A DNA stretch of 64,000 nucleotides from Rhexocercosporidium sp. MPI-PUGE-AT-0058 (GCA_020746875.1 JAGTJL010000008.1:682001-746000), one strand, 5' to 3'. Shown: positions 11,801 to 24,360, numbered from the stretch's first letter. The notes: generated by a model from the letters alone, not told the origin. Translations and numbers: made by a program.

Positions 11801-13914
11801 GAACGACCGTGAGTCCAAATTTGTCCCGCGGTGAAACGTGCGGATCACACACACATCATTTAGTTCTTGACTCGGGACGGGGAGGATGTTTTTCTTTTTC
11901 TTTCCTTGTATGCGCGACATTGAGGTTCGGAGAAGGCTGGAGGTTTGGGGATAGGAGTTGGGATCAAAGCCTCGTTAAACTTCATCTCATCTCATGTTTT
12001 GTTCCCTTCCTTCTAAAGGTGGGAGGCTAAGGCTAGGAAGACTCCGACGGCATCAGACTCAAGAGGCGAAGGATGTCGTGATGAGCGAACCATGCCAGGT
12101 CAGCATAATTCTCCGAAGTCCTCGCTCGAGCTCGGTAGCCCTCGAGTGAGGTTTTGATATGGCCACCTAGTACTCCTCTCCCGGACTCCGGCAAAAAAGA
12201 GAGAAGGAAAAATCTTCTCCTCATGATTACTATCCCGTACCTAGGAGAGCAGCACGTCATGATCTTGCTGACTAGTCGTTTCCCCACATCTTTACTTTAC
12301 TGTTTATATCTATTCTTAGTGTACTTGTGGCAACAAAACCAACGGAGAGTTTTTAGCAAGTCCTTGACGAGCTCTCGACAAGTCCATGGCTTGGCCTGCA
12401 GGATTTCTGGAGCGTGCAGGAGCTCAAGGAGGGGAAGTGAGGTGGTTGGATACCAATCGGCATTTCTCCTGCCCTAGGCGAGGGAGCTACTACATTAGCT
12501 CGAGATGCGCATGAAGCATGTTTAGGGAGATGCATATTGCATCCTTACACCGCAAAGTGGCATTTCTTTAACTTGGTACTCATTGGAAGGAATTGCGAGG
12601 TTCCAGTTGAAATTCCCATCATGGTTGATCTCCTAAAACTTTACAGGATCGGACCTAAAGGGAAAGAGTCAGGTCCACAATCCTGGTTTGCAGGTGCTCT
12701 CATTCAAGAGTGGTAAAGTCAAGGTGCAATTCAGGAACGGGAATTCCCTGAGGAGAAAGACGGGGCCCAGCTTAAATCCCACCATTGTAGGGTATCAGAC
12801 GAAGTCTCCTCTCTGCATTTGCCGTTCATGTCCTCCCCGCCTGTCTCAGCGCCTGCAGGTACATATTTTATGCGTGCTAGAAGCATGTCGAGTCGAGTCA
12901 CCGCTTGTTTTGTGCGGGGAAAGTTCCCGCTGCTTATTGTTTACTAGTTTCGTTATTGCGTCGTTCAGTTTACATCCACTTCCTTGCATATGTTTTGCAG
13001 CTATAGTACTTTGTTGTATTTCTGCTAAGCAAGAGTAATTGCTGTGTTGTGGGAAGCGAAGTCATGGTCTTGCACACTGACACCTCTCCAAACCCCGTTT
13101 CTTCATCGCTAACAACGACGTCTAAAGTGTCTGGACATTTACAAGTGTATCATTATTTGGATTACTAGGCCTTTCTCCATTTTCTGTAAGATCCAGGACT
13201 GTACTCCATGTCGGCGTTTGTTTCAGTACTTGTACCCTTTTTTCTTCATACCTCGTCTTGAATATCCGAGGCAGGAGATTTGCCATGGTGACTCCCAAAA
13301 CAATAACCAAGGTACATTATGTCGCAGATGCTTGAACTGACTGTAGATGGGAAGTGATGATGCGAGTTTGATAGCGAAGGAATGGGTGAGCAGAGACGTC
13401 TCGTAGCTACATCGTCGAATATGGAAAGAAACTTAACTCGCAATTTCTCTATCTCGATTTTTTTAATGGCTCTCTCTCCATCAAACGATGGAATTCATTT
13501 CAATATTTGTCTCGGTTCTTAATAACCTCTGAAATCCATCCGACATGCTTTCGAATCTTGGCTCTCGGTCTCATGAAGCAATCTATGCGGCCCATTTGAA
13601 CGGTTTTCAAATTGCGCATCCAATTTCGAGCCAAGATTACAAGATGACTTCTAGCTCTCAATCTCGTTTGAGTTGTTGTGACGATATCGGTCAAAGATCC
13701 TTTGTGTACATGTCTCGACCGCTTGCATTGTGGTTCCGGATCGGGATGGGTTTCAACAGAGTCTTTGTTTAGCGACCACCATAATGTCGCCAAAAGACTT
13801 GATCTCGCATCAATCCGCCCGCCAGTCATACCATTTTCTTGCGAAGCTTGCAAGCCAACGGTCTGCATCAACATTATAATCGCGAATCAATCACCTCAGC
13901 AGGACCTGGGCGCA
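8848..13914. other. Long gene-poor region
   Basis: About 5 kb without a supportable gene. Short frames on both strands overlap each other and show no domain or splice pattern. Local features: a palindromic stretch near 9668-9692 (AAGTACTTCGTAGTACAAAG), repeated CATGG/GCATGGC words at 10390-10485, repeated GCTGCATAG and GCATTGGCA words at 10660-10925, and a GGGCGT tandem at 11211. The stretch before 13915 should contain the RING gene promoter and 5'UTR. Confidence 0.5.
11211..11240. repeat. GGGCGT short tandem repeat
   Basis: GCGTGGGCGTGGGCGTGGG followed by ATGGGCGTGGG: four units of a GGGCGT word, one offset by two bases. Confidence 0.8.
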
Positions 13915-16900
13915 ATGACGGATACACTTTTAGCCGATGAGATAAAAGCCTTTTTCAAGAATGACTTTGAATTGCCTATGATATTCTCCAATGGATTGCA
14001 GCAACACAATGCAATTATAGAGGTAGGCGCCCTCCCAACCAAAGTTGCTACCGAGCAGTATCGTCCATACCCTTCTGTATTGAGGATCTGAGAAGGATGT
14101 GATACAATTATCTGTGTCCAACCATATACAGTGTTGATCTCTGAAATGTAGGATTTGAAAAATTACCAGGGTACAGATCCAAAATCTAAGATTCTTCGTG
14201 GCCGTATGCTGCAACATCCCTTGCACGACATCAAATGCAGCGACAATCTCCGTGAAGTCATGAAGTACATCGAGAGTGCGATAAACTCTAAAGTATATCC
14301 GGCCGATCATCCAATACTCGCAAAACTAGAATCGCTCTTCGCTCTCTGGACGAGTATCTGCTCACTGAAGCAACTGGATCGATTTCTCTCATGGGATCAG
14401 CCGCCACTGAGAGCTGCCCCCTTTATGAACGGAAACAACCTTGAGGACATGGCAGTCAACCCGTATCTACACGATGGTTTCGAGTTCGAGCAAATCCTGC
14501 AAAGGTTCACAATCAGGATATTACACCTCCCAGGTATTCTCCAGTTCACCTCCAATGCCGGAGCAGTCTTGGAGTATGCCCGCTTTCTTGCAATTCATCG
14601 CCTGTGTACCATGGGCAGGGTGCTTTTGCAGGAGGAGCTCAAAAGAGTAGCGGCGAACGCAAATGATGACTTTGCCCGGTACCCTTCTGGTTCGGCGGCG
14701 AATTGGCTCAGAGTCTCGCGGAAGAATATTGTTGCTGCTCTGGAGGTTGTGGCTACCATAGCTACGTTCCGACCGGGCGTCTCCCCGGAAGAACTTGACC
14801 GTAGCATCTTAACCATGCGAGAGGAAAGGACCGAAGCAGGCTTGCGTCCTCTCACTAACGAAGAGGAGGTAGAGGAAAGGGAACTCTTGGTGAAGCTCAA
14901 TGGTGAGAAGACGATAAAGCAGAAATTGGACGAGAACTTTGCCGAGAAAGACTTTCTTTTTCTCGATGGACTGCAGAAGGTATGCTTTGTCGACCATTCC
15001 TCTTGATTTCAGTAAAAATAACACGTCTTTCTAGGAAATGTCAGAGCGACTCATGGAAGAAATGGCCCTTGACCCGCTGCTGATAGACCTGATACGCCGT
15101 GAGGATGACTTCGAAGCAGCGCTCGCAGTAGAGCATTATGAGGAAAAGTAAGTCACGGAGGGGTTCATATCCATTGCACTACCGAAAAATGAGATACAAG
15201 TACTGATTAGCCAATCATATAGACTCATCACCAAACAAATTTCGATTATTGACGAGCAGCAGCTTGCTGAGACAGACGGCTGGATGCCGAGCACCAGCAT
15301 ACAAAGCCTCAATGATGCATTTGATGCACCAGAAATAGATAAAGATGGAAAGAGGAATCAACTGAAGGAGTTGGAGACTATAATTTTCAAACTTTTTCAT
15401 GACATGAGCTTAGTCAATCGACATAGGAGGGACTTCAGACTGTTGAGAGACTGGGCAGGAAAGCGGCCTTGGTAAGTCGTACTGTTCTATTTACGCATCT
15501 GTGTCATTCATATCTTTTGATCGGGATTGTTGAGGATGGCTACTGGGTATGCCCTTCGGAGGTTGTGTTCGGCTGAGGAAGCTGGAAACCATTGATGGCA
15601 TTCAACAGCTCCTTCAAGTCGCCTGTCCAATGTAGTGGCAAGTGCATTACTAACTTAGTATCCTAGGAAACAAATCTATCAGTAAGCTTCTAAGCACTTT
15701 CCTCAACTGGCAAAATTGCTTGAACTGGAACCGAGAGACCCAAGTGCCTCAGATACTTTTAGGGACATTTTTGTCCATCCGAAACACTGCTGAGAAGTGT
15801 GACGCTAACCATTCGGTTCCGTAGATTATACGACAGCACGAATTCTGCAGAGCCGGAATGGGTCAGAACAGGCGTCACCGAATTCGACGGGAGGGTAATC
15901 CTCCCCTTCCAGGACGAAGACAATCAGACACCCGCACCAACATCATTCAAGAAAATCATCCCCAAGATCTTCGGTTTTCTTCCAATCGACATAGCAAGCT
16001 ACTCAAAGACCAAATACGGCTGTGATTTCCGACAAGATTTATGCACCCTCTGCAAGAAACGATACTACCAAGGCCGCAGCGAAAATCCAAAAGGCTTCGG
16101 AAGCACAGTCATGGAACTGCATTGCAAGGATCACCACAGGTTCCATTTGAAGTGCATTTTTGAATTCTGGGATGGACGAGGCAAGTATCTACACACATGT
16201 CCACGGTGTGGCGATATGGCGAAGCTGAACTACGAGACTGTTGGCTTGAACCCAGCGTACGGAAACTTTGCACACAACAATCAAAATTACAACACCGCGG
16301 CTATAGTAGCGACACATCTCCACTCTGAGCATCCAACCATTGCGAAGAAGGCGAGAGAACTTTATGATGTGCCTCCCGTTCCACTTTTCCCACGAGAGGA
16401 GGGGGATGATCCTATGGACTTGGATAAGTTTCCTGATCCGCCTGCGACGGCGGCGGGGAGGGCGTACTTTGAGAGTGAGATCCAGTATCATGTTGGATGG
16501 ATGGAGACGCCTATCGTGTAAGTCAAATAAAGAGCTCTCTTCATTCTTGTTTATTACTCCTCCCATTTTGCATTACGTCTATCATCCCTCCACCGTGCAG
16601 TCCATCTATCCTTCTCGTCAACTCGTCATCCGATTCCGTAAATGTACAGATCATATAGCACCTCAACTGACTCCGTGAACACTACAGCTGGTTAGCTGGC
16701 AAGGTCGGCCCAGGCGAAAAAGCACGGAACATGATTTCCAGCCCGACCGAAGACCAAGCGAAGATCCTGAGCACGGGAGTCGAGGCCGCCGGCGGCATGC
16801 ACGGGGCTGATAGTTGGATCGATTTCAGAAACCACCAATCGCGCAGCCAGGGAAAACGAGGTCTTGCTGATAGAGTGGCTAAGAAAGCAGGGGATATGTG

Positions 16901-17084
16901 GCTGAAGAGGGAGTTTGAGCGCGGGAGGGATGATGTGTATGATGTTGATAGTGTGAGGATCTTGCCGGCAGCGAGACTGGCGCCGAGTATGGAGGCTGCG
17001 ATGATGAGGGGTGCGAGGAGAAGGAGGGAGTATAAGTTGAGAGAGAGGATTAAGAGAGAAGGGAGGGGGTTGGGGGGCTTATAG
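13915..17084 (+). CDS. RING-H2 zinc finger protein, seven exons, 800 aa
   Basis: Exons: 13915-14022, 14152-14979, 15035-15147, 15223-15471, 15667-15681 (15 nt), 15825-16517 and 16688-17084. They total 2403 nt with every phase matching. A RING-H2 finger lies at about residues 511-566: Cys-x2-Cys (LCTLC), then Cys-x3-His-x2-His-x2-Cys (CKDHHRFHLKC) and Cys-x2-Cys (CPRC). The large N-terminal half is helical with no recognised domain; the C-terminus is Arg/Lys-rich. RING-H2 fingers usually recruit E2 enzymes, so an E3 ubiquitin ligase is the likely role; the target is unknown. Joining exon 4 directly to exon 6 gives TGA at the junction, so the microexon is needed. Confidence 0.85.
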
Positions 17085-17639
17085 ATTGTACTGAGGGGGA
17101 TGTGAAGTGAGGAGAATGGTAAGAGAGTGTTGTGTCCCATAGATTTTTGCACTTTTCATACATTGCTTGAATATATAGTGCTGTTATTGCTGAATTGCGG
17201 AACTAAGGGATATAAAAAGCAGTTTGCATTGCCAAATGAGGTGTTGGCGTTCCTTCATTTGCGTAAAGGGGACAAACTGTCAAGTGGGAGTTTGTTTACT
17301 TGTTTTGCGACAGCTAGTATCCACTCTCGCTTGAGACATCATTCAAATCCAGGGGTGAATGTAGTTTCAGCACTCTGAAATGAACCGAAAAGACATGCTC
17401 TCAATATACACAAAAAGTGGCGTCGAGCCATGATCTTGAACACCTCTGGAAGTAAAATCCTACTGGGAACCAGGAATAAGGCATCACAAATCATTATAAA
17501 CCTAATATACCGGGAAAAAAACTCATAAATCCATTGCCATTCATCTAATAATCGTAACACGCAGCCACTGCAAGCAACTCGAACTCCCTCCACTAGGATA
17601 TCTCATCTCGCAACGCCAAACCCCGAGCACCACAGCAAC
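17085..17639. other. Convergent intergenic region
   Basis: The 3' ends of the RING gene (+) and msrB (-) face each other. The sequence is AT-rich; I see no further gene. Confidence 0.7.
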
Positions 17640-18325
17640 TCAGGCCTTACTTTCCGTCTTATCCACCACCTTATCCTCCGGCGAGAACTTCATACTAATA
17701 CTATTCACACAATGTCTCTCATCCGTCGGCGTAGCATATCCCTCTCCTTTAAACACATGTCCCAAATGGCCTCCACAATTCGAACACACAATCTCCGTTC
17801 TCGCCATACCCAATGTGCGGTCCTCGTGTCTAGTCACTGCGCCGGGGATGTTGTCGAAGTATGCGGGCCATCCGCATCCGGACTTGAACTTGTGGTTCGC
17901 TTTGTAGAGGGGTGCGTCGCAACCGGCGCAGGTGTAGACGCCTTCTTCGGGCATGTGCTTGTCATATTTGCCGACGAAGGGGGCTTCGGTTCCTTTTTGG
18001 CGGAGGACACGGAATTGTTCTGTGGGAAGGGCTGTTAGCAGATGTTCTTCTTGGCCGTGGGCGAAGAGGAGAGAGGTGAAGTACCTTTGTTGAGGACTGC
18101 TTGCCACTCTTCGTCGGTCTTTTGGACTGGGTGAGACATGTTGGAGGAGGAGCTGCTGCTGCTTGTGCCGAAGAAACTGGATAGGAACGGGATGGTTGGC
18201 ATTGATTTTAGAACAGTTCCTCTCGTTAAGGGTTGGAGGGATTTGTATTGGGTTGAGAGGCGGGTGCTATAGTTGCTAAATGTGTATAGTGTGCGGAGGA
18301 GAGTTGGGAAGGTTGGGAAGCGCAT
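17640..18325 (-). CDS. msrB: Peptide-methionine (R)-S-oxide reductase, MsrB
   Basis: Exons on the minus strand: 18325-18085 and 18019-17640, 206 aa. It repairs oxidised methionine (R-sulfoxide) using thioredoxin. Both zinc-binding pairs are visible (CAGC and CSNC), as is the catalytic Cys near the C-terminus in RHCVNS and the GCGWPAYF substrate-pocket motif. The intron splits the domain at the conserved EQFRVLRQKGTE block. From the chosen Met (18325) the N-terminus has about 60 extra residues, basic and Ser/Thr/Phe-rich, consistent with a mitochondrial presequence. An internal Met (MSHPVQ) just before the domain would give a cytosolic form, and the frame also stays open upstream to 18448. Start choice is therefore uncertain; identity is not. 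Confidence 0.93.
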
Positions 18326-18707
18326 CGAGGTCTTATAGAGTTTTGGGGTGATGGACACAAAGTGATTCTTATTGTGATGTGACGAGGGAAAGGAAGAGCT
18401 TTGGAATACAAATATGGTGGCACAGTTACTGCGGCAGGAGTATTTCAAATATGTCTTCGAGCTTCACTTCCCCCGCCAATCATGATGTCAGTCGAAGGCC
18501 AACCCCACCCTTTGGACTTTCAGCCACCCGAGAATCCGACCCAGTCCACTTTGTCGCACAGCCACAGCTATCTGCGCTTCCACGATGTGGAATCAAGGCG
18601 GCACTATTCCTTGACAACACAACAAACCAACACAAATCAAAACACACGTCGCACTGCTCAATATTTCCTCGGCTTGATTCCATCTACTATATTTTCGAGC
18701 GCCGGAT
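18326..18707. promoter_or_regulatory. Shared promoter between msrB (-) and the ArfGAP gene (+)
   Basis: About 380 bp separate the two divergent start codons, so both promoters must lie here or overlap the 5'UTRs. No clear TATA box was picked out. Confidence 0.6.
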
Positions 18708-20448
18708 ATGTCGCGTAGACCCCCGAACCCCGCTGCTGAGCGTGCGGCGCAGAACACGCAGACGATCAAAAGTCTTTTGAAATTGGAGGGGAATAAGACA
18801 TGTGCAGATTGCAAGAGAAATAAGCGTAAGCTAAATAATTCATTCGCGTTCAGTATTAGCTTCGTAGGCTAACTTATGCTGGACAGATCCAAGATGGGCA
18901 AGCTGGAATTTGGGTATCTTCGTTTGCATAAGATGTTCTGGTATTCATCGAGGAATGGGAACACATATCAGTAGGGTCAAATCCGTTGATCTCGACGCCT
19001 GGACAGATGAACAGCTACAGAGCGTCCTGAAGTGGGGGAACTCAAGGGCGAACAAGTACTGGGAAGCAAAATTGGCTCCGGGACACGTTCCCTCTGAATC
19101 GAAGATTGAGAACTTCATTAGGACGAAGTACGAGTCGAAGAGATGGGTTATGGAGGGCCCAATACCGGATCCTTCGACACTCGACGCCGATGGCGATGAT
19201 GATGTGCCGTTGAGTCTGGTTAAGGAGAAGCATGCTATTGAGCGGTCGACATCACAAAGAGGCTCAGGCAGTCAAGCTGGAGGGCCATCCCAAGTAAGGA
19301 GAGTGCAACAGCCAGATTTGTTTGGGGATGACGCTCCGATTCAAAGATCCAGTTCTGCGGCTGCAGTTCCAGCAAGACCGCCTCCAAAATCAGAGCCAGC
19401 CCCACCCAAGCAGACAAAGCCTGCTGACTCTCTCCTTGGCTTGGACTTCTTTGGTACTGAAGCCCCTCCACCAAACCGACCATCCAGCGCAGCCCCAACA
19501 TCAGGAGCTCAGTCGCGACCAGACTTGAAGCAATCTATCCTTTCTCTCTACGCATCCGCTCCCCGACCACAACAGCAGCAGCAACCTTCCCATGCCTCAC
19601 AAGGGTCGTTTGGTGGTATGCAATCACCACAGCAGTCGCCACCGCCTACGCAGGGTGGCTTTGGTGGAATGAATGATGCATTCAGCGGCTTGAGTTTCTC
19701 CAGCCAAGCCTCTCCACAAATGCAAGCAGCTCCAAAGCAATCCGCTTTCTCAAACTTGGGTAATCTGTCGAGCCACCAGAAGAACCCCTCTCACGTCTCT
19801 TCTCCACCAGCCAATCTTGGAGGAGGCAGTTTCTTTGATACCAAGCCTACTCCGGCACCAGCTCAGCCTAACCGAGGATTCAGTTCATCGAGCGGATTTG
19901 GTGCTTTCGATTCAGCCCCTGGAATGTCACCTCCCCCCATCTCGAAGACAAGTTCCGGCCTAGACGACTTATTCGACTTCTCTACCCCCTCTCAACCAGC
20001 TGCTAAGCCTATGGTTGCATCACCTACCACACAACATTCATCCGTCTTCAACCTTTCCCAGCAGGCCCCAGCACCTCCACCCAAACCCCAGTCTCCACAA
20101 GCAGCCATGGGCGGGTGGAACAACAACGATGCATGGGGATCGAACGACGCATGGGGTTCCACAGCAACGACAAGCCCTACAATGAGCAAGCCATCTCCTC
20201 AACCAGCAAGCACTGGAGATTTCGGATGGGGTTCAGGAGGGACATCCCTGGCAAATCAAAGCATCGTCCCAGGAGGCAGTGGCGGCTTTAGTACAGGAAC
20301 TAGTGTGCCACCGAAAGTTAGTGCGGATGATGATTTTGGAGGCTGGAGCAGTGCTGCTCCCGTTACGCCAGGAGCTGGTAAGAGCTCCACGCAATCGAAG
20401 CCAGCATATGGGGCGAGCGAGGATCTTTTCTCGAATGTTTGGGAATGA
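18708..20448 (+). CDS. AGE2: Arf GTPase-activating protein, Age2/SMAP type
   Basis: Exons 18708-18825 and 18887-20448, 559 aa. The ArfGAP domain occupies residues 15-130. Its zinc finger is C32-x2-C35-x17-C53-x2-C56 and the catalytic arginine is R61 in CSGIHRGMG. The block RWASWNLGIF and the THISRVKSVDLD segment match Age2/SMAP proteins, which stimulate GTP hydrolysis on Arf at the trans-Golgi and endosomes. The remaining 400 residues are Pro/Gln/Ser-rich. They contain a clathrin-box-like LLGLD near residue 222, several DLF motifs (DLFGDD, DLFDF) and a repeated DAWGS. The intron falls between the two zinc ligand pairs. It is the likely counterpart of Aspergillus ageB. Confidence 0.92.
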
Positions 20449-20801
20449 GGGAGCGGGTGATTTGAAAATTAGATCGTATGTGGTTGGTTTCCTCTAGTAG
20501 AAGATACCTGCCTATGTGCCAATCTATGATTTCCGCATACACTTCCACACATTAAAAAACACCCACAACTTTTGGGCAAGTGAGGGCTTTCGTGACAAAC
20601 ATTATGATTCGCTGTCCAAACCTAACGCCGTTGCTATGCTGCAATATGTCCTCAGTAGTACATACAATACAATACCCACCTTTCCAAATATACGCCTGAA
20701 CGGTGTCCCCATGCTGCTTGTTTCTCCTTCCCTGCCGTTATCCTTCTCTCCCTTCTCTCCCTTCCTCATTTATGTCCCCGACCTCCTAGCTGCCTTGTCC
20801 C
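20449..20801. other. Convergent 3' flanks of ArfGAP and SNARE genes
   Basis: 353 bp between two stop codons. Pyrimidine-rich CTTCTCTCCC tracts near 20740; no gene seen. Confidence 0.7.
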
Positions 20802-21200
20802 TTAGACAAAAAGCCCCCAAATAAACCACAACAATATCACAGCCCCTATAATCATCCCGCTCAGCTTGAAGATAGCGACTTTATTCCCACTCGCAGCCAT
20901 TCTTCCCAATCTACCAGCCGAACCTTTCAGACTCGTGCTCATGGAGGAGAATTTGCCGGACTATCAAATGAATGAAACCATTAGCTACTTTTCCAATCAC
21001 ACCTAACCTTCAGATCGTCGACTTGAAGGGAAAGGGGCCGAGTAGAAAATATAGGGGAGGCTGACCGTATCATCAATCACATCCTGCGACCTCGCGTTGT
21101 CGTAGATATCTACCGTGACGCCCCTCAGTGCTGTAACTTTCGCTGATAGCTCCGAGAGCCTCGAGTTGTTCTGGCGCTCGCGTTCGTAGGCGTCGGACAT
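20802..21200 (-). CDS. SFT1: Bet1/Sft1-like SNARE
   Basis: Exons on the minus strand: 21200-21066 and 20960-20802, 97 aa, joined in phase 0. The intron (105 nt) has a less usual GTCAGC donor. The protein has the Qc-SNARE features: the N-terminal RERQNNSRLSELSAKVTALR block, then VTVDIYDNARSQ with the zero-layer Gln, then STSLKGSAGRLGRMA. It ends in a single C-terminal membrane anchor of about 18 hydrophobic residues with almost no lumenal tail. Bet1 and Sft1 act in ER-Golgi and intra-Golgi fusion respectively. Length equals yeast Sft1, but the two families are close, so Sft1 over Bet1 is only a preference. Confidence 0.9.
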
Positions 21201-22014
21201 CTTGGCTGGTTTGGATGGAGAAGGGAAGTATGGTAGGTAGACGCTTGTCTTTCGTACGTAGTAGTTTAAGTTCGGAGCAAAGTCGTGGTTGTTGAACCGG
21301 ATTCGGCGGGTTTGGATGGATGGAGTCTGTGTTTCACGGAGTCGAGTGTCTTTGTTGCGGCGGTGCGCTGAGGCGCCCGAGTTTGGAGAATGATTGATGG
21401 AAGTGTCTGCTTGCGACTAGAGGGAATGAGAAATAGCCGAGTATGTGGATGGAGTTAAAGTTGTTGTGGAGTATGGTGCAGGAGTGGTTTTACTGGAGGA
21501 GTCGTAGATGTTCAGCCGCCCAGCAAGTGCAGTGAAGTCTGGATCTGGATGCGACGTGAGCGAGGTACGGAGAACAAAGTCACTAAAGTCCGCGTGGAGA
21601 AGAGGCTCAGCCACACTCGTGGCTGGTTGGCGACATCATCTCTCTGGTGCGTGCCCACGGCGACACCTTAAATTGTAAGCACACTGTTCTACGGCCATCT
21701 TCTCTTCTCGCGACTGAATATTTGCAGAAATCTATCTCAAAATCGGATTTCGTGTTTGTTCGCGGTGCATACCTCAGTATTTAAACCTCCGAAGACCACC
21801 TCGCCGGCATTATCGTCATCACGGCAGAGCTTCGTACCCTTGCAGCGCTCCGGATATCCTTCCCTAGAGCCGCAAACTACCCCACCAACCACAACCCACT
21901 TGCACCCAGCAATAGTTCCTCACTTCTTGCCTCCCGAAAGCTGTCATAGTCAGCGCAACCTCACAACCTTATTCTCTTTACTCCCCGGATTGTGTCAGGA
22001 CTCTCTAGACAGAT
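21201..22014. promoter_or_regulatory. Divergent intergenic region, SFT1 (-) / Ysc84-like (+)
   Basis: 814 bp between divergent start codons, expected to hold both promoters. A 65-codon minus frame at 21417-21614 is Ser/Thr-rich and unsupported, so I do not call it. Confidence 0.55.
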
Positions 22015-23463
22015 ATGGGGATCCATAACCCTCTTCCGTCGTCTATGGCGTGTAAGTTGTGCATCCAGTCCGGTCGGCGACTTTTAAATACTGGAGATGA
22101 TATCTGACGTACCTCACAGCGGAATGCAAGAAATGCGGCAAGATTCTAGCTTCCTTCGTCGACCCTCGTCAGGCTTTTGGCCCAGATAAGATCATTCCTC
22201 CTCAAGTTCTCGCAAATGCAAAGGTAAGGCACTTCTACTGCTTTGGAGCTACCTCTGTTCTGCTGCTCTAGCTTTCGCATCGCAGACATAGCTAACCGGA
22301 AGCTTAGGGACTTGCGATCCTCACAGTAATCAAAGCAGGCTTCCTCGGCTCAGCACGATATGGAAATGGAGTTGTGGTCGCGCGCCTGTCGGATGGAACA
22401 TGGAGTGCCCCTTCAGCTATTGGAACCGGCGGAGCCGGGTTTGGTGGACAAATCGGTTTCGAGCTTACAGACTTCGTATTCATCCTGAATGATGCTGCGG
22501 CAGTACGGACGTTTTCACAAGCGGGCTCTCTCACACTCGGTGGCAACGTCTCCATAGCCGCTGGACCAGTTGGACGAAATGCTGAAGCTGCAGGTGCGGC
22601 GAGCATGAAGGGTGTGGCTGGTATTTTCAGTTACAGCAAGACTAAAGGATTATTCGCGGGTGTCAGTTTGGAGGGTAGTGCTATCATCGAGCGGAGAGAT
22701 GCGAATGAGAAGCTGTATGGTCAACGATTTACGGCTTCCCAACTTCTTCAAGGCTCAGTTCGACCACCGCCCGCAGCACAGCCATTGATGAACATCCTAA
22801 ACTCGAGGATATTTGCAGGAGTCTCAGCGGCGGACGATGCTACATACAACGATATTCCGGTCTACGACGACAGACATGATGATGTAGTCTGGGAAGGCAG
22901 GAGAGGAAGCGCATATGGAGAAGGTGTCCGGAGAGATCGTACGGGAAGTGTGAATGGCCAGGATAACGACTATACATACAGCGACAGACCGAAGCGCGCA
23001 AGTACATGGGCGGACGATATCTACGACCGACCCACAGGTAGCGGTGCGAGAGTCAATTCCTTCAATACTGGTGCGAGTAATGCATCTGGCCGAGGACGTG
23101 GAGGTTTCCAAGATGATTACGTTTACTCGGATAGCCCTAGAAGCCCTACAGGTAACATAGGAAGCGGCAAGATTGGTCCCGGAAGACCGTCCGCCCCAAA
23201 ACCACTCTTCCAGAGTAAGACGGGTTCTTTACGCGATAACGAAGCTGTGGCTTTGTTCACTTTTGATGGCGAGCAACCGGGTGATTTGGGATTCAAGAAG
23301 GGAGATGTCATTCAGGTGACGAAGAAGACAGAGAGTACGAATGATTGGTGGTATGTTTTCCCCAAACCATGCCTTCTTCGCATTACTGACAAAAAGCAGG
23401 ACTGGAATCAGCGGCACCCGCACCGGAATCTTCCCAGCCAATTACGTCGAGATGAAGAAATAG
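22015..23463 (+). CDS. YSC84: Ysc84/Lsb3-like actin-patch protein (SYLF + SH3)
   Basis: Exons 22015-22051, 22120-22223, 22308-23350 and 23400-23463, 415 aa. The protein starts MGIHNPLPSSMASECKK, typical of the family. The SYLF (DUF500) lipid-binding domain spans about residues 10-225 with landmarks KAGFLGSARYGNGVVVARL, GFELTDFVFILN and SLEGSAIIERR. A variable acidic/Arg-rich linker with repeated Asp-Asp and Tyr follows. A C-terminal SH3 domain (ALFTFDGEQPGDLGF to GIFPANYVEM) is split by the last intron at the WW pair. Ysc84/Lsb3 in yeast binds actin, PI(3,5)P2 and Las17 at endocytic patches. The first exon encodes only 12 residues plus one base. Confidence 0.93.
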
Positions 23464-24360
23464 AGCAATCTTTTCTGCTGAAAAATGTGACATCATCTCC
23501 CACTATTCGTCAACCTTGAGCCATCAACCTCCTATCTTCCTCCTACCCGAACCGACGACCACGATCCTGTTCGAGAAACTACCGACGTGCTGACAAACCT
23601 TTGTCATTTTGCTTTCCAGCGTGCAATTTCTTCTACCATGTTACTAGCGCGAATGTCAAAGCAATACACAATGCGCTCAAGTTATCGCAATTGCCTTGGA
23701 TATCCTCCTCTGCTTGCTTGCCTGCTATTGCTTTTCAGCTTTGTTTCTATATCTAACGAAGATGAGCGAAAGAGATACAGGGATTGGAGTCGCATAGGGG
23801 GTATGGCGTTCAGGTACTGTACTTGCTTGCCTTCTTGCGAGTCTTTCTTTGATACACTTATGGAAGCAATTTACACACATAGCTGTTTGTCGAGTTATTC
23901 GAATACCACATAAAAAGTAGTTTGAGCAAAGCTGTATTGGTGTACATCTCATATGGTTGTTTCCAGTGCCTCGCCTGCTTTCCTCCCCAGACGCGCCTTT
24001 CTTGCGGCAGAAGCAGAATATCGGCATTAGCAAGAGTACATTCAGGATTAAATTAGGTAAATTCATCAGAGTGACGCTGCAAGGAAGAGGACTATCATGT
24101 TACTGAAAGTTGATCTTGTCCAGTAATCTGAAACGATTTTTTAGTAACTGCTTCCAACGTCTAGAGGCGCGTATAGGATCGCCTGCAGTACTATATCCCA
24201 CTTACCCCACTCTCAAGATCTACGAAGTCCATCTCGTCTTCTTTCCACTTGTAGACTTCACGTGCTATCTACCATACTGACACGCAGCCTACATTTTTAC
24301 TACTTCGGTCTTCAAATCATCAGCCATTCCCATTACCATCGCCAAACCTAAACCCTCAAA
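23464..24360. other. Intergenic region
   Basis: About 900 bp; a plus frame at 23587-23913 has a hydrophobic Leu-rich stretch but no family resemblance. I call nothing here. Confidence 0.6.

Noticed and set aside
13500..13874. 124-codon minus frame
   Set aside because: Overlaps the 5' region of the RING gene and has no domain; most likely a shadow of the leader sequence.
21417..21614. 65-codon minus frame between SFT1 and the Ysc84-like gene
   Set aside because: Ser/Thr-rich tail, no similarity, lies in the divergent promoter region.
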